From NCBI RefSeq assembly GCF_028583425.1, contig NC_072796.1:85984464-86048463 (forward strand): a stretch of DNA of 64,000 nucleotides, given 5' to 3'. The notes beneath the pieces are model-generated. The model was not told the DNA's origin. It did not search any database and worked only from the letters and a program-made list of their open reading frames with translations. Position 1 is the stretch's first letter. Every line of letters begins with the position of its first letter. Below, one piece after another: positions 1 to 10,000 of the stretch. The translations under genes and the position numbers were made by a program. Origin of the DNA: Eublepharis macularius (taxonomy: Eukaryota; Chordata; Lepidosauria; Squamata; Eublepharidae).

Positions 1-249
1 CTTCCATTGGGGTTTCCAGGGCAACAGAAGGAGGGCAAACAGAGCTCAGGCATTCCCCTGGCTCCGTTGCCCGGGGAATAGATTGCTAGCGCCTGAGTGT
101 CTGGATCCCCGATCCAAGACCGGTCGCCCCAATCCAGGCCACTCCCAACCGCTGGATCATTGGCCGTGGATGATCCACCAGTTCACAATCGCGCGATCAC
201 CATTATCGTGGTTTTTTTCCGATCGTAATGTGGATCGTGCCCATCTCTA
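1..249 (-). mobile_element. hAT transposon end, reverse orientation, cut by window start
   Basis: The right end reads ...TGGATCGTGCCCATCTCTA; its reverse complement matches the left tip of the hAT element at 11631 (TAGAGATGGGCAC). The interior (ATTCCCCTGG, CAATCTATTC-like stretch, GATCGCGCGATC-like palindromic bases) also matches the first 250 bases of that element in reverse. The element continues to the left of the window, so its other end and target duplication cannot be seen. The 8 bases after the end, at 250-257, would be one copy of the target duplication. No coding sequence is visible in this part. Confidence 0.8.
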
Positions 250-719
250 ATGGTAGCTGTTATTGGGTTTTAGTTAAGGCACATTAACTAAGCAAACTGC
301 ACGCAGAAAGCTCTTATCCAAGTTAGAGAACCAATAACTGTTTATTTGTCTAAAGAAATATATTTACATAAGTTTAGTGGAGAGAAAGCACTAGTAACTG
401 ATCTAACTAGCTAGGATGGCTTTAGATTTAAAGTAGGCCATCTCTCTCAGGACGAGACATCATGCTGCCTCTCCTGGAGCATACAGGGAAGAAGAGAGAG
501 AGGAGGGGGAAAGAAGGGAAGGAAAAAAGTTCCCCTGGCAGGAAGGAGACTGATAGCGACCTATCTATCTAATTGACTCTATGGTTGTTGCCTTCCTTCT
601 TCTCTGCTGGCAGTTCTAAAGGCCTGAGCAAGAGACATCACCAGTCCCTTCTTCTAACAGCTGTACCCTAGGGAGCAGATTAAACTTCAGTTTTTAGAGT
701 GCTGAAAGAAAATATTCAT
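250..719. other. No recognisable gene or repeat
   Basis: AT-rich stretch with a purine-rich patch around 485-530 (GAGAGAGAGG, GGAAGGAAAAAAG). I see no open frame of note and no terminal repeats. Confidence 0.5.
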
Positions 720-935
720 ACCAAATCAGGCCAACTGTGCAGAGCCTGAGAAAGTCTGTGTCTGTGTGTTTCTGAATGAAAGTTTACCAGCCAGGAGATT
801 CTGGTTAAGTCGGGCAATCTGTATGGAGCCTGAGCTGTCTGTCTGCATCTCAGAAAAAGTATTTATTCTATATAGGTCAGGCAAGCTGTTTGGAAAACCT
901 GAGTGAATCTATGTCTGCATGGATGAGATGAGTGG
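720..935. repeat. Three diverged tandem units of about 70 bp
   Basis: Three successive segments share the pattern CAGGCMA-CTGT--GGA--CTGAG followed 15-30 bases later by GTCTG(T/C)(G/A)T: around 728-780, 812-850 and 877-922. The units are clearly diverged, so the array is old. It may be the inside of an LTR or other element, but I cannot place it in a family. Confidence 0.5.
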
Positions 936-1037
936 TTATTTTTTTAGTAAAGATCTTTGTGGGAAATTAATTTTTACTGGGTCTGTGAATATATAACTAT
1001 CTTTGTAACCACAAAGCTTAAGAACTATTCTGAAAAC

Positions 1038-1294
1038 AATATAACAACAACAACATTCGATTTATATACCACCCTTCAGGATGACTTAACACCCACTCAG
1101 AGCGGTTTACAAAGTATGCTATTATTATCCCCACAACAAAACACCCTGTGAGGTGGGTGAGGCTGAGAGAGCTCCAGAGAACTGTGACTAGCCCAAGGTC
1201 ACCCAGCTGGCTTCAAGCGGAGGAGTGGGGAATCAAACCCGGTTCTCCAGATTAGAGTCCCACACTCTTAACCACTACACCAAACTTGCTCTCT
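1038..1294 (-). mobile_element. tRNA-derived SINE (Sauria-SINE type)
   Basis: On the minus strand the element begins with a tRNA-like head: A box TGGTGTAGTGG followed by TTAAGAG, and B box GGTTTGATTCC about 35 bases later. A conserved body follows (GCCAGCTGGGTGACCTTGGG, TCACAGTTCTCTGGAGCTC) and a tail ending in repeated GTT units. This head-body-tail layout is that of the Sauria SINEs of squamates, whose tail is known to derive from a LINE 3' end. A second copy, in the opposite orientation, is at 15260. RNA polymerase III boxes are present, but activity cannot be judged. Confidence 0.85.
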
Positions 1295-1554
1295 TCCTAT
1301 GCCTATCAATACTCTGCAGGCATCACACTTACGTACTTATAAATTAATTCTACTTTTGTTTAAACAAAAACACTTTTTTGCCTTGCAGCCACCCTTACGC
1401 ACTCACCATTCTGTTGAAATCCATCTATATAACAAGCCTTCCTATAATACTAGTTAAATAGAGGTCAAAGGCGAAAGCCTTGGGAGGCAATGAACGCCTT
1501 TTGAGGGACTCAGGGAGGCAGCAATATATATGTCACACAAACACAAAAGGGAAG

Positions 1555-1625
1555 GTGTAAGCCTGAGCCTGTCTGATGCGGAGGGCGGTCTAGAAGTGTA
1601 ATCCAATAAAAAATAAAATAAATAA
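1555..1625 (+). mobile_element. L2/CR1-clade LINE 3' tail fragment
   Basis: Contains GCCTGAGCCTGTCTGATG and GGAGGGCGGTCTAGAAGTGT followed by an AATAAA-rich tail. The same tail, better preserved, is at about 30760-30825 (CCGCCCTGAGCCTGTC...GGGCGGTCTAGAAGTG). Only the last 70 bases of the LINE are present, as expected for severe 5' truncation. Confidence 0.65.
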
Positions 1626-2075
1626 TGTAGAGAACACCTGTACCTTTGTGCAGAGAAAAAGAAGTGTTGGTTGTAACTTGAGCCTTCCTGAGGCAAAAGT
1701 TTAAAGTAATGTAAGGAGGAGTAGAATTAAAAGTCCAAAGGGTTTTGTTTTTGTTTTGTTTTTTAAGAAAACAGAGAGATGTTGCCAAAGTTCCTTTACA
1801 AACCCAAAATGATTAAGGAAATATTACTGACTCATCTCATCCTTACTGTAGCATGAATGAAACACAGTAAAGATTTGGGCTGATTGCTCTCTGCTGAGTG
1901 TCAGGCATTCTATGACAGCTGGTTTCTCCTGCTGAGAATTATTCTGGAACTAAATCCTGATTCTCCTTATCTCAAATTAATCCACTTTTTGTCAGGGGAG
2001 AATAGTGGGAGAGACTTTTATCAATTCATTGTTTAGAAAAATCAGCCAAAGAAGACGGGTTCATCTTCATCTACA
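1626..2075. other. No recognisable gene or repeat
   Basis: Short T-rich and A-rich runs (TTTTGTTTTTGTTTTG near 1742) and nothing else I can identify. Confidence 0.5.
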
Positions 2076-2472
2076 GTTGTTGTGGATTTTCCGGGCTGTA
2101 TAGCTGTGGTCTTAGCATTGTAGTTTCTGACGTTTCACCAGCAGCTGTGGCTGGCATCTTCAGAGGTGTAGCACCAAAAGACAGAGATCTCTCAGTGTCA
2201 CAGTGAGAGATCTCTGTCTTTTGGTGCTACACCTCTGAAGATGCCAGCCACAGCTGCTGGCGAAATGTCAGGAACTACAGTGTCACAGAGGTGACAGGAA
2301 CTACAGTGTCACAGAGGTGTAGCACCAAAAGACAGAGATCTCTCACTGTGACACTGAGAGATCTCTGTCTTTTGGTGCTACACCTCTGAAGATGCCAGCC
2401 ACAGCTGCTGGCAAAACGTCAGGAACTACAATGCCAAGACCACGGCTATACAGCCCAGAAAATCCACAACAA
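2076..2472. repeat. Two-level palindrome (fold-back element inside fold-back element)
   Basis: The outer arms, 2076-2206 and 2342-2472, are a near-perfect inverted repeat of about 131 bp. They begin GTTGTTGTGGATTTTC and end GAAAATCCACAACAAC. The centre, 2207-2341, is itself an inverted repeat of the inner half of the arms: AGACAGAGATCTCTC and its complement occur four times in alternating orientation. Inside the centre, CAGGAACTACAGTGTCACAG is tandemly duplicated (about 2268 and 2296). There is no coding capacity. The outer unit resembles a fold-back MITE; the inner one probably arose by a second inverted duplication or a template-switch event. Confidence 0.85.
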
Positions 2473-3189
2473 CCATCGTTCTCCGGCTGTGAAAGCCTTC
2501 GACGATATATCATCTTCATCTGTTTCCCATGTTCCTTTTAATCAGGATTGAGAGGAAGTGGAACAGGAAGTCTATCAAAGATGAGGCAATTATTTATGAA
2601 TGTTTAACTGCTAACATCTCCACCAAAATGCACAGGATTCCATTCAGTCATATTACCAAATGTAAATGCATTACAGTTTGGCATTAGTTGATATTCAAAG
2701 AATGATGGTTCTAAGTGAAACATCTTTATATGTTATTGTCCAAATAGTCAACAAACGGTTCTTTGGAACCTTCCAGACTTTGACTGAATGCACAAGAGAC
2801 TTTGGGGGACCCTGAAACAAACTGTACAATCCAAATGGTTTATCCAAAAGATTTGGGATTGTATCCAAAAGTACAATTATGAAAAAAGTTTTGTCTAGTA
2901 AAAGTTATATCTTATTTCTTGTTCTTTAATATAACTGATCTCAGGAAACAAAGAATTTTTTTCCATCTTATTAAGCCATCTTTAATTCAAGGACCCCTTA
3001 ACAGCAGAGATAATTTCACTTTATTACACAACTTGGTGTGTTTCACCATCATCTCAGACAGAAATTTCATTCAGGTTGTTCGTTTTAAATGATGGCAAGC
3101 TAATATCTGATGGAATTTGGAGTTTCTAGACAGCAATGAGGATGTCTGCACTATACTTTTAAATTCCCTCCAGCAGCAGAAGCACACAG
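2473..3189. other. No recognisable gene or repeat
   Basis: Low-GC sequence after the palindrome flank (CGTTCTCCGGCTGTGAAAGCC at 2478, probably the outer edge of the fold-back element). Nothing else is identifiable. Confidence 0.45.
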
Positions 3190-4018
3190 CGGGGACTTAC
3201 CCATGCCGTTGTTTGCTGGGCCTCCCGGGGCTGGGAGGAAGGCAGGACAGCATTTTGTGCCGGCCCAGCATTAGACACCCTGCCCCGATGCAGGCTGGGC
3301 AATGTAGTCCAGCAGCCCTGCCAGTCAATCGAGGCGGCCAGCTGGTCGGCTGTGGACCAATCAGGGAGGCTGGTGAGTCCCGAACAGAGATGGAGGGCTT
3401 CACTCAGGTCCTCCCTGGGAAGACGTTGCTGGGCCGGCCCTCTTGGCAAGCAGTCGGTTCAGAACAGCGATCCCCACCCACCCTCCGCTTCATTCACGGT
3501 TTGGGGACTATGCATTCATGCTAGTTAAGTCGGTTACAATGATGTTAAAGTATGTTCAATTGAGCACATTCATTTGTTAACTTTGGTTTCGGTAACGGTT
3601 GCGTTGTGTGAAATTATCAGTGTTACTTTGTCACAACTTTAGGTGGGCGGTTTGTGCGTAGGGCACCGATCCCATGGGGTAAAAACAGGGCCTGCTGGCA
3701 CTGTTTCCCCATAAGGGATTTTGGACCAGGCTTTGCAGTGGGAAGCCCAGCTCGGGGGGCTGACAGAACAGGCCTGTGTCCAGGTGACGGGGGAGCCACG
3801 CAGAGGCAACCGCCCAGTGTGACTCCCTTAACTGTCATCCCGCGGTTTCCCCCTGCAGCACGCGTGCTGCAGGGGTGAGGAGTCATCGGTGGGCAGGCGG
3901 GCCTGCCAATGCTGGGATCCGTGCCCTTACGCAGCCATAGCTCTTTAATCCTGTAACCAATAAAGTTGTGGCCAATATTTATCCAAAACAAGCTTCAGCG
4001 TGGTTTTTTCCTGCCTTA
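3190..4018 (+). mobile_element. LTR-like repeat, family X copy 1
   Basis: GC-rich block in AT-rich surroundings. Copies of the same family are at 22985-23826 (reverse) and 49945-50640. Shared blocks in order: a CTTACC-like start, ACTCAGGTCCTCCC, AACAGCGATCCCCACCCACC, GTCACAACTTTAGGTGGGCG, a GACAGAACA...CAGGTGACGG stretch, GATCCGTGCCC, and a 3' end with the polyadenylation-signal context CAATAAAGTTGTGGCC followed by CCAAAACAAGC. This copy has a CCAAT motif (3357-3361). Length and signals fit an LTR, probably solo because no gag-pol reading frame adjoins it. An LTR-like end of a DIRS-type element is an alternative. Confidence 0.6.
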
Positions 4019-4098
4019 AGAATCCCTGCCCCTTTGGGATGGCACAGCAATCATCTCTCACTCCTTTTCTCTCCCTGCTTTGTTGCATACCTGGATTA

Positions 4099-4301
4099 GG
4101 GTTGCCAGTTCTAGGTTGGAAAATTAGGGGTGGGACCTGGAGAGGGCATGGTTTGGGAAAGGAAGATACCTCAGCAGTGTACAATGCCATACAGCCCACC
4201 CTCCAAAGCAACCATTTTTCCCATGGGAACTGATCTCTTTGGCCTGGAGATCAGTTATATATCTGGGTGATCTCCAACTACCACCTGGAGATTGGAAACC
4301 C
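4099..4301. mobile_element. MITE of about 200 bp, GGGTTGCC family, copy 1
   Basis: Starts GGGTTGCCAGTTCTAGG and ends CCTGGAGATTGGAAACCC, so the ends are imperfect terminal inverted repeats. It is flanked by TA on both sides, which fits TA target duplication of Tc1/mariner-like elements. A second inner inverted pair, GAACTGATCTC and GGAGATCAGTT, is present. Diverged relatives lie near 7009, 7437 and 13770. Confidence 0.65.
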
Positions 4302-4302
4302 T

Positions 4303-5772
4303 ATCTTTGTTACAGAAGAGGAGGGAAAGGTTAGATTTATTTTTCAATATTTTATCCTGCTTTTTTAATGGGAACACAAGGCAGCTTACAAAATACAAAA
4401 TATTAAAATGCAGTTTAGGAAAATGCAGTTTGGATAAACAAATAGGGGGGAAAAGTATAGTCCACCTAGGCTAATTATGGATCCACTAGTCCAAAATTTT
4501 CAAATAGTACAATGCTAAGCAAGTCTATACAGAATCCTACTGATATCTACTCAGTGGGGCTTACTCCCTGGTAAGTTCCTAGGATATCACAGTTAAGCTG
4601 TGGGCTATGGCCTGAGGGCCAAAGGCTCTGCCCTTCAGTTCATATCAAAGGCCATGCCCAGGCTAAATACCTACAAACAGAGAAGGGACAGAAGCTCAGC
4701 CTAGATCACTTTTAGCTACCACAAGAATGTAGATGACAGAAACAGCAAACAACCAAGCAAGACTCCTATCTCATCTCCTACTGCAACAGGGAAATTAAAT
4801 TGTAGTCCTTCCGGATTCATCTTGGTAAATCTAGTTAAGCTGCTATGTCTTGTTCTGTTAGACAAGAATTACAAAGCAAAGAGTACATCAAAGACAGACC
4901 ACCTGTCCTATCTTCCAGTCATGAAAGGAAACATATTTTGCAGCAAGGTCAGAGCTTGTCTTACTGACAGGATGTTTTAAAAACAAGACCTCATTCTGAA
5001 GCATAGTCAATTTAAACATGAGCCTATGAATAATACCCCTTTAAAATACAAATCGCCTGGTAAAATATTAGAGAATGAATACTGCTGGAGAACACCAAGT
5101 ATATTTTAGTCAATATTCCCACATGATCAGTTTGAAGTATAGTAATTATTTTTTTCTAAATTAAAAAAAAACGGAAGTTCCTTACTTGTTAGATGTTTGA
5201 AAACCAGTTGCTAACAAACTTCGGCAGAACTATATTAATCAGACCAAAGGAGAAAACTTTCCACAAACTTTGAAATCGCATGACACAATATCCCAGGAAG
5301 CAGTTTCTCCTTTTTTCCTTTGTTTGTTCATATTCAAAACTCTTTGACTCTGTAGCACACAGATTTAGTTGATGTTTGCAAGTTACTTTGCATTTACTTC
5401 TTCTTTGTGCAAGACTTGGTTCATAAACATGCTTTCAACTATTTGGTGAACTATTATATGTAATACAAAGATATTGTATAGCTGTAGCAAAGTGTTTTAA
5501 TGCCCTATTCTCAGTCATCCATTATATTAAAACCCTGAGAATTCTGAGATGTAAGTTACACACCCATAATACTACCTGACTTAAAGCAGAAGTTTTGACA
5601 ACCCCAGACCATGTAACAGGGTCATTATTAATTGTGCATTTGTAGCAGTTTGTCATACATTCTGTCAGGGATGTTACGGTTGCTTAGAATTAGAAAAATC
5701 CACTAGCATGGTACAAAACACAGCAGACATCATCACCATCACCATCATCAGGAGTGGGTCACTAGCAGATAT
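4303..5772. other. Mostly unrecognised sequence; remnant of a fold-back repeat at about 4521-4600
   Basis: At 4529-4598 the stretch AGAATCCTACTGATATCTACTCAGTGGGGCTTACTCC...TAGGAT resembles a decayed member of the CAATCC-TATG fold-back family seen at 40439. There is an (ATC)n patch at 5728-5751. I see nothing else. Confidence 0.4.
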
Positions 5773-6035
5773 AGAATCATAGGATAGGAATGGACTTCTA
5801 GGGCCATCTAGTCCAACCCCCTGCACAATGCAGGAAATGCACAATTAGCTCCCCCACACACACACACCCAGTGACCCTTGCTTCATGCCCAGAAGATGAC
5901 AAAACACTATCAGAATCCCTAGCCAAACTGGCCCGGAGAAAATTGCTACCTGACCCCACGGTGGCAATCGGCATTAACCTGGGCATGTAAGAAGGGGCCA
6001 CGAGAACGTGTACTTTCTCTGCTAATATCACAATC
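5773..6035 (-). mobile_element. CR1 LINE 3' end, reverse orientation
   Basis: On the plus strand it begins ATAGAATCATAGGATAGGAATGG, the complement of the short ATTCTATG-type repeats that end chicken-type CR1 elements. It continues with CCATCTAGTCCAACCCCCTG. Body segments (CAGTGACCC, CATGCCCAGAAGATG, CATTAACCTGGGCATGTAAGA) match the copy at 15061. Only 3' sequence is present. A short CA run (about 5857-5869) interrupts it. Confidence 0.75.
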
Positions 6036-7008
6036 CTGTATGAAGAGAAACTTAATTCTGTAACCTGTCTGAATTAGGTACATTTGCAAATTCTACAATT
6101 TATTCCACTTCTGCTAGTTAATGAAAGAATAAAAAACACGGATGCTCTTTTTCTATCCAGTAGAAATATCCCCTTCCGCAGATGGTTTCTGAGGTTTTAG
6201 CAGGCATGTCCCAGATGCTATTAAAATCTACACAGGTGGAGGTGGGGGCAGAAAGTTGCTTTATCTTTTTTTAAAAAAAATTACATTAAACCTGAAGTAA
6301 CATTATCTTTTTTTGGATCTAAAAGTTTAGTGAACATAAATAATTGGAGACATACAGAAATTTTCCAATGTAATGAAGTTGCAGTCATATAACAAAATAT
6401 ATTGTTTACATTTTTATAGTTACACTTGGAATTCCTTTTTTTTTCTTTAGTATATTTCTTTAAAAAATACATCTGAGGCCCAAAGTACACCTTACATGAC
6501 AACTGTATTGGTAGCTCATTGTGGAGAGAGAGCAGAATTGATAAGGGCATTGATCTGGGAATGAGTTAAAGAGCCCCTTCTATCTTCCACTATTTCTGTC
6601 CCAAAGCTGTTTTTCACGACTGAGAAAGAGTCATTAGGCAACTGTTCCCAACTAAGCCCCATTCCTCCCCTGGCTCATTTTCAGTGCTACTAATTTCTGG
6701 GCCCCATATTTTTGCAGGTACTACAACTAGGGTACTACAATGGCATAGTTCCAAGTAGTGCTGGCTTAACAACATCATGGGACATACTTGCTATCCTAAG
6801 CAGTTCGGCAACATGCCTAAGGGCTGTGCCCTTTGTTTAGCTAGATGCTAGTAAAACTATATATTAAAAAATCTAAACAGATGTTTTACTGCAGTTGAAT
6901 TTCAAACTACTATTTTAAGCAAACATCTGAATTCTTTATAAATGCAAATAATAGTTTTCTGGAAGCAGTTCACAAGGTCAATGTTCTGATTTGATGCCCT
7001 GCAGCTAG
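6036..7008. other. No recognisable gene or repeat
   Basis: Low-GC DNA with short homopolymer A and T runs. No frame or terminal repeat of interest is visible. Confidence 0.5.
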
Positions 7009-7215
7009 AATTCAGTGGGGGGTGGAATTCTCCTGGGATTACAACTGATCTCCAGACAGCTGAGATCAGTTCCTCTGGAGAAAACGGAAGTTGCAGAGGG
7101 GAGAATTCAATGGCATCACATCCCCATTGAGTTTCCTCCTCTCCTCAAACTCCACCCTCCCCAAGCACCATCCCTAAATGTCCAGGAATTTCTCAAGCCA
7201 GAGTTGGCAGCTCTA
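7009..7215. mobile_element. GGGTTGCC-family MITE, copy 2
   Basis: Carries the family core ATTACAACTGATCTCCAGACAGC...GATCAGTTCCTCTGGAG and ends CCAGAGTTGGCAGCTCT, the complement of the left terminus of the copy at 4099. The left end is badly eroded. Confidence 0.55.
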
Positions 7216-7365
7216 TCTGCAGCCCAGTCCCAATCCTATTTGCTCAGCAGTAAGACCTACAGACTTGAATGGGTCTTACTATTTTCACTTGCACTGTGTA
7301 ATCTGCCTTGGATCTCAGTGAGAAAGGCGGGCTATAAATTAATAATAATAATAATATTTAGTAGT
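7216..7365 (+). mobile_element. LINE 3' tail with AAT microsatellite
   Basis: TGTGTAATCTGCCTTGGATCTCAGTGAGAAAGGCGGGCTATAAATTAAT, then (AAT)n at about 7338-7355. The same tail occurs at 31300-31370. It is the 3' end of an L2/CR1-clade LINE. It lies between two MITEs of one family. Confidence 0.6.
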
Positions 7366-7436
7366 GAGCTTAGCTACTACAACTGTATTTTTCAATGCTT
7401 CAAGGCCAAGTGTTTTGCCTTGCCTATTCTACAGTC

Positions 7437-7645
7437 AGCATTGCTAGCCTCCAGGTGGCACCTGAAGTGCTATTGGAATTACAACTGACTGCCGGACTGC
7501 AGTAACCAATTCCCCTGGAGGAAATGGCAACTTCAAAGGGCATCCCATCTCCTGCTGAGCTCCCTCCCATCCCCAAATTCCACCCAACCCAGGCTCTGCC
7601 CCCAGATCTCCAGCAGTTTCTGAAGCAGGAGTTGGCAACCTTACC
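7437..7645. mobile_element. GGGTTGCC-family MITE, copy 3
   Basis: Starts near TTGCTAGCCTCCAGG and ends GGAGTTGGCAACCTTA. The core ATTACAACTGACTGCCGGACTGC...CAATTCCCCTGGAG aligns with copy 2. It lies in the same orientation as copy 2, 220 bases away. Confidence 0.6.
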
Positions 7646-8477
7646 TACAGTAAAGACTATCTTATTGTCACTTTTGCAAAAGAACAAAGTAATACAATCA
7701 GCATTAAAGTAAAAATCTATGACACAAGGACATAGTTGTTACAGAATGTTATAAAGCAAATCTGCACTCTGAGGTAAAGTTGAAACCATAGCAGGAAATA
7801 CAACCTGTGTTAACAGCCAAATTGCATACTTACTGTACTAAATATTTGCATAGTTAATACTGAATTCAGTTTTTGTATCGGTGAAGCTTGTTCTAATATT
7901 AATTTTAGCTGTATGATACAAGTCACAGCATCAGTTCAGTATGAGTAAAACATCACTAGCTTATTTTTAGTGGAAATATCTCTGAAAAAATGTCTGAGTA
8001 ATACAAGTATGATTATCTTTGAAGAACCTTATATAGTAAAATGATTGGTGACTATGAACTGATTCACGATTGTCTCTGTTATGGGGAGTTTACCAGAGTT
8101 TAATGGTCTATTGTAATCTGGAGAATTGTGGCATAGCTTTAAAAGGGTGCTAGTTAGCACAGATTTAATGTGCAAGGTTGTTAGGCAGAAGCATCTTCTA
8201 ATCTAATCTAATTCACGAAAACAAACAAAAGAAAGAATATTTTTTCTTGTCCAACTTAAAAAATAACATAGGTTGAGTCTGTAGGAGCAGGTACATGATA
8301 TATATATCAAATTACAAATCCAAGTTTCCAATCTGGTCATAGGTATAAACTCAACACATTCCCAATGGGCATAGTTATTACAAGACAGTCTTAAAGTACA
8401 GACTGTCCTGCAGGTATTATACACTCATAAGCCTTGCTGTAGCTACAAGAGCAACAGGCAGCTTTGTCTGCTGCTTT
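7646..8477. other. No recognisable gene or repeat
   Basis: AT-rich flank of the HAL1-like insertion. No identifiable structure. Confidence 0.5.
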
Positions 8478-8494
8478 AAAGAAAAGGAAGTGAA

Positions 8495-8904
8495 GATTCG
8501 GTTTCGTTTTCCTGGCCATGTCGGACGCTCCTCTCCGCAGGTCCGGGAGGAAGCGCCCGAGCAGCCTGACTGGGCGGTTGACCTGCGAAGGTTAACCCCC
8601 AGGACTCCCAGTGAGGGTGTCAGGGTCCAGAGCGCTGCGGGAAGAGCCCCCTGAAGTCGATGCAGGGGGTAAATTGCCCGTCTGCTCCTACGGAGGCCAG
8701 CAGACTTGCGCAGCACATCACGTGCTGCCGGGCCATGGAGAACGGCAATAAGCAAATTTAAGGTGAAAACCTGTAAGTAAGCGAATCCCTTCTGTTATTT
8801 CAAGCGTATGCAAAGGATTGGTGGGAGTTGAAGCTAAGAAGGTTCGGATATCTTCCCCTTCGCTGAGTTTTGGAACTTAGTTGGCGGACTCCCCCCCCCC
8901 TAAG
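8495..8904 (+). promoter_or_regulatory. 5' UTR / presumed internal promoter of HAL1-like element
   Basis: GC- and CpG-rich leader, unlike the flanking AT-rich DNA, starting directly after the target duplication. LINEs of this type carry an internal promoter here; I see no TATA box. It includes a C10 run (8891-8900) just before the start codon, which is likely to vary in length. Confidence 0.5.
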
Positions 8905-9807
8905 ATGGCGACGAAAAAGCAGAGACCTGCTTTGGGCAAATCTGTTTCAGCTGCTTTGCAGGGGAAAGGAGAGTCTCTTGAAGAGGTGGTTAGACGGTCG
9001 GTCATTGAAGCTATGAAGCCCTTTGTTGATAAGCTAAATGAAAGGGTTGGCTCAGTTGAGAACGAAGTGAAAACCATTAAAGACGTAGCGTCTGGGGCAG
9101 AGCAGTCTGCTCGGGAAAACGCAGTACTCATGAAAGCAACAAACAAAGAAGTAAAGCTTTTGGAGAATCAATTGATAGGGTTACAAGTAGATCGTGCTCA
9201 GACGGTATTGCGCCTTCAGAATGTGAAGGAGGAGGAAAGTGAAAACTTAAAGGATTTGGTGTCGGAACTTTTGGCGTCATCTGCAAAGGCAACTAAAGAA
9301 GAGTTAAAAAGCGATATTCTGGAAGTCCGTCGGACATCTTCAAAATATGCAACGAAGCGTCAGCTGCCGCGCGAGATCATTATCGATTTTTCATCTAAGA
9401 AGACTCGGGACACCATCTTATATAATTCGTACAATGTGGACTTGGACTTTCTGAGTAACAAGGTTAAGATATTGAAGGATGTTCCATTTTTAGCTCGGAA
9501 AAGAAGATTCAAATATAAAAGGTTTGCAGCTCTTCTGAGGAAGCGTGAAATAAAATGCAAATGGTTATTTCCGGCAGGCATCTGGTTCAGTTATAAAGAC
9601 CAAGCCTACAAGATAACATCGCAAGTACAGCTGAGGGACTTTGTGTTTAATCATCAAGAGTTCCAGCAAGGAGAGGATTTAGAATCTGAAGGGGGGAATG
9701 GGGAGGAGGGAATGGGCGCAGCTATTGTAGCTGTTCAGAGAGAGCTGCGACCGAGACGCAGGGGGGGGGGAGAAGACCTGATCCTGACTGTAGTTCGTAT
9801 TTTATAA
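8905..9807 (+). CDS. L1 ORF1-type RNA-binding protein (ORF1p), intact
   Basis: Encodes a 300-residue protein; an in-frame TTG further upstream is not needed. The ATG has A at -3 and G at +4, a strong vertebrate start context. Residues 1-25 are basic. Residues 30-105 are helical with heptad-like spacing, the expected trimerising coiled coil. Residues 100-175 fit the RRM-like domain, including the block RQLPREIIIDFSSKKTRDTI that L1 ORF1 proteins share in the form R-LPR-I-V-F. Residues 185-250 (VKILKDVPFLARKRR, CKWLFPAGIWFSY, RDFVF) fit the C-terminal domain. The tail is first acidic, then basic. ORF1p coats its own RNA as a chaperone in the ribonucleoprotein. A G10 run at 9761-9770 near the end could shift frame, so the last 12-15 residues are uncertain. 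It is clearly different from the ORF1 at 60416, so two L1 lineages are present. Confidence 0.85.
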   Translation: MATKKQRPALGKSVSAALQGKGESLEEVVRRSVIEAMKPFVDKLNERVGSVENEVKTIKDVASGAEQSARENAVLMKATNKEVKLLENQLIGLQVDRAQTVLRLQNVKEEESENLKDLVSELLASSAKATKEELKSDILEVRRTSSKYATKRQLPREIIIDFSSKKTRDTILYNSYNVDLDFLSNKVKILKDVPFLARKRRFKYKRFAALLRKREIKCKWLFPAGIWFSYKDQAYKITSQVQLRDFVFNHQEFQQGEDLESEGGNGEEGMGAAIVAVQRELRPRRRGGGEDLILTVVRIL

Positions 9808-10000
9808 GATCTACCAATCTAATAACATATTAGAAAGTTTAACTTTAAATAATTGTATTATGAAGGGAATGCAATACTTGTAGATGTAGTATGTGTTTTT
9901 TATATGTTGTTTCTTCCCTTTCCCCCTGTTCCCTTTTTCCCTTTTGTAGTTTTTGAGGTTAGTAATTAAAAAATATAAAAAAGAAAGAAAAGGAAGTGAA

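Larger units (their letters stand above)
8478..10000 (+). mobile_element. HAL1-like element: complete L1-type retroposon with ORF1 only
   Basis: The insertion is bounded by a perfect 17-bp direct repeat, AAAGAAAAGGAAGTGAA, at 8478-8494 and 9984-10000. Between them lie a GC-rich 5' leader of about 410 bp, one intact L1-type ORF1 (8905-9807), a short 3' region of about 175 bp with a CCCTTTCCCCC-like pyrimidine tract, and an A-rich end. There is no endonuclease or reverse transcriptase sequence. The A-rich end plus a long target duplication are signatures of L1-type target-primed integration. Mammalian half-LINEs (HAL1) have this layout and depend on ORF2 supplied by another L1. A private internal deletion of ORF2 in one element is the alternative. 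Confidence 0.8.

Noticed and set aside
3117..3524. 135-codon plus-strand frame with overlapping minus-strand frames
   Set aside because: Lies in the GC-rich LTR-like repeat whose other copies do not keep the frame; GC-rich DNA gives long chance frames.
8881..8904. In-frame TTG start upstream of the HAL1-like ORF1
   Set aside because: TTG initiation is not expected in a vertebrate; the ATG at 8905 has a strong start context, and the upstream codons cross a C10 run.
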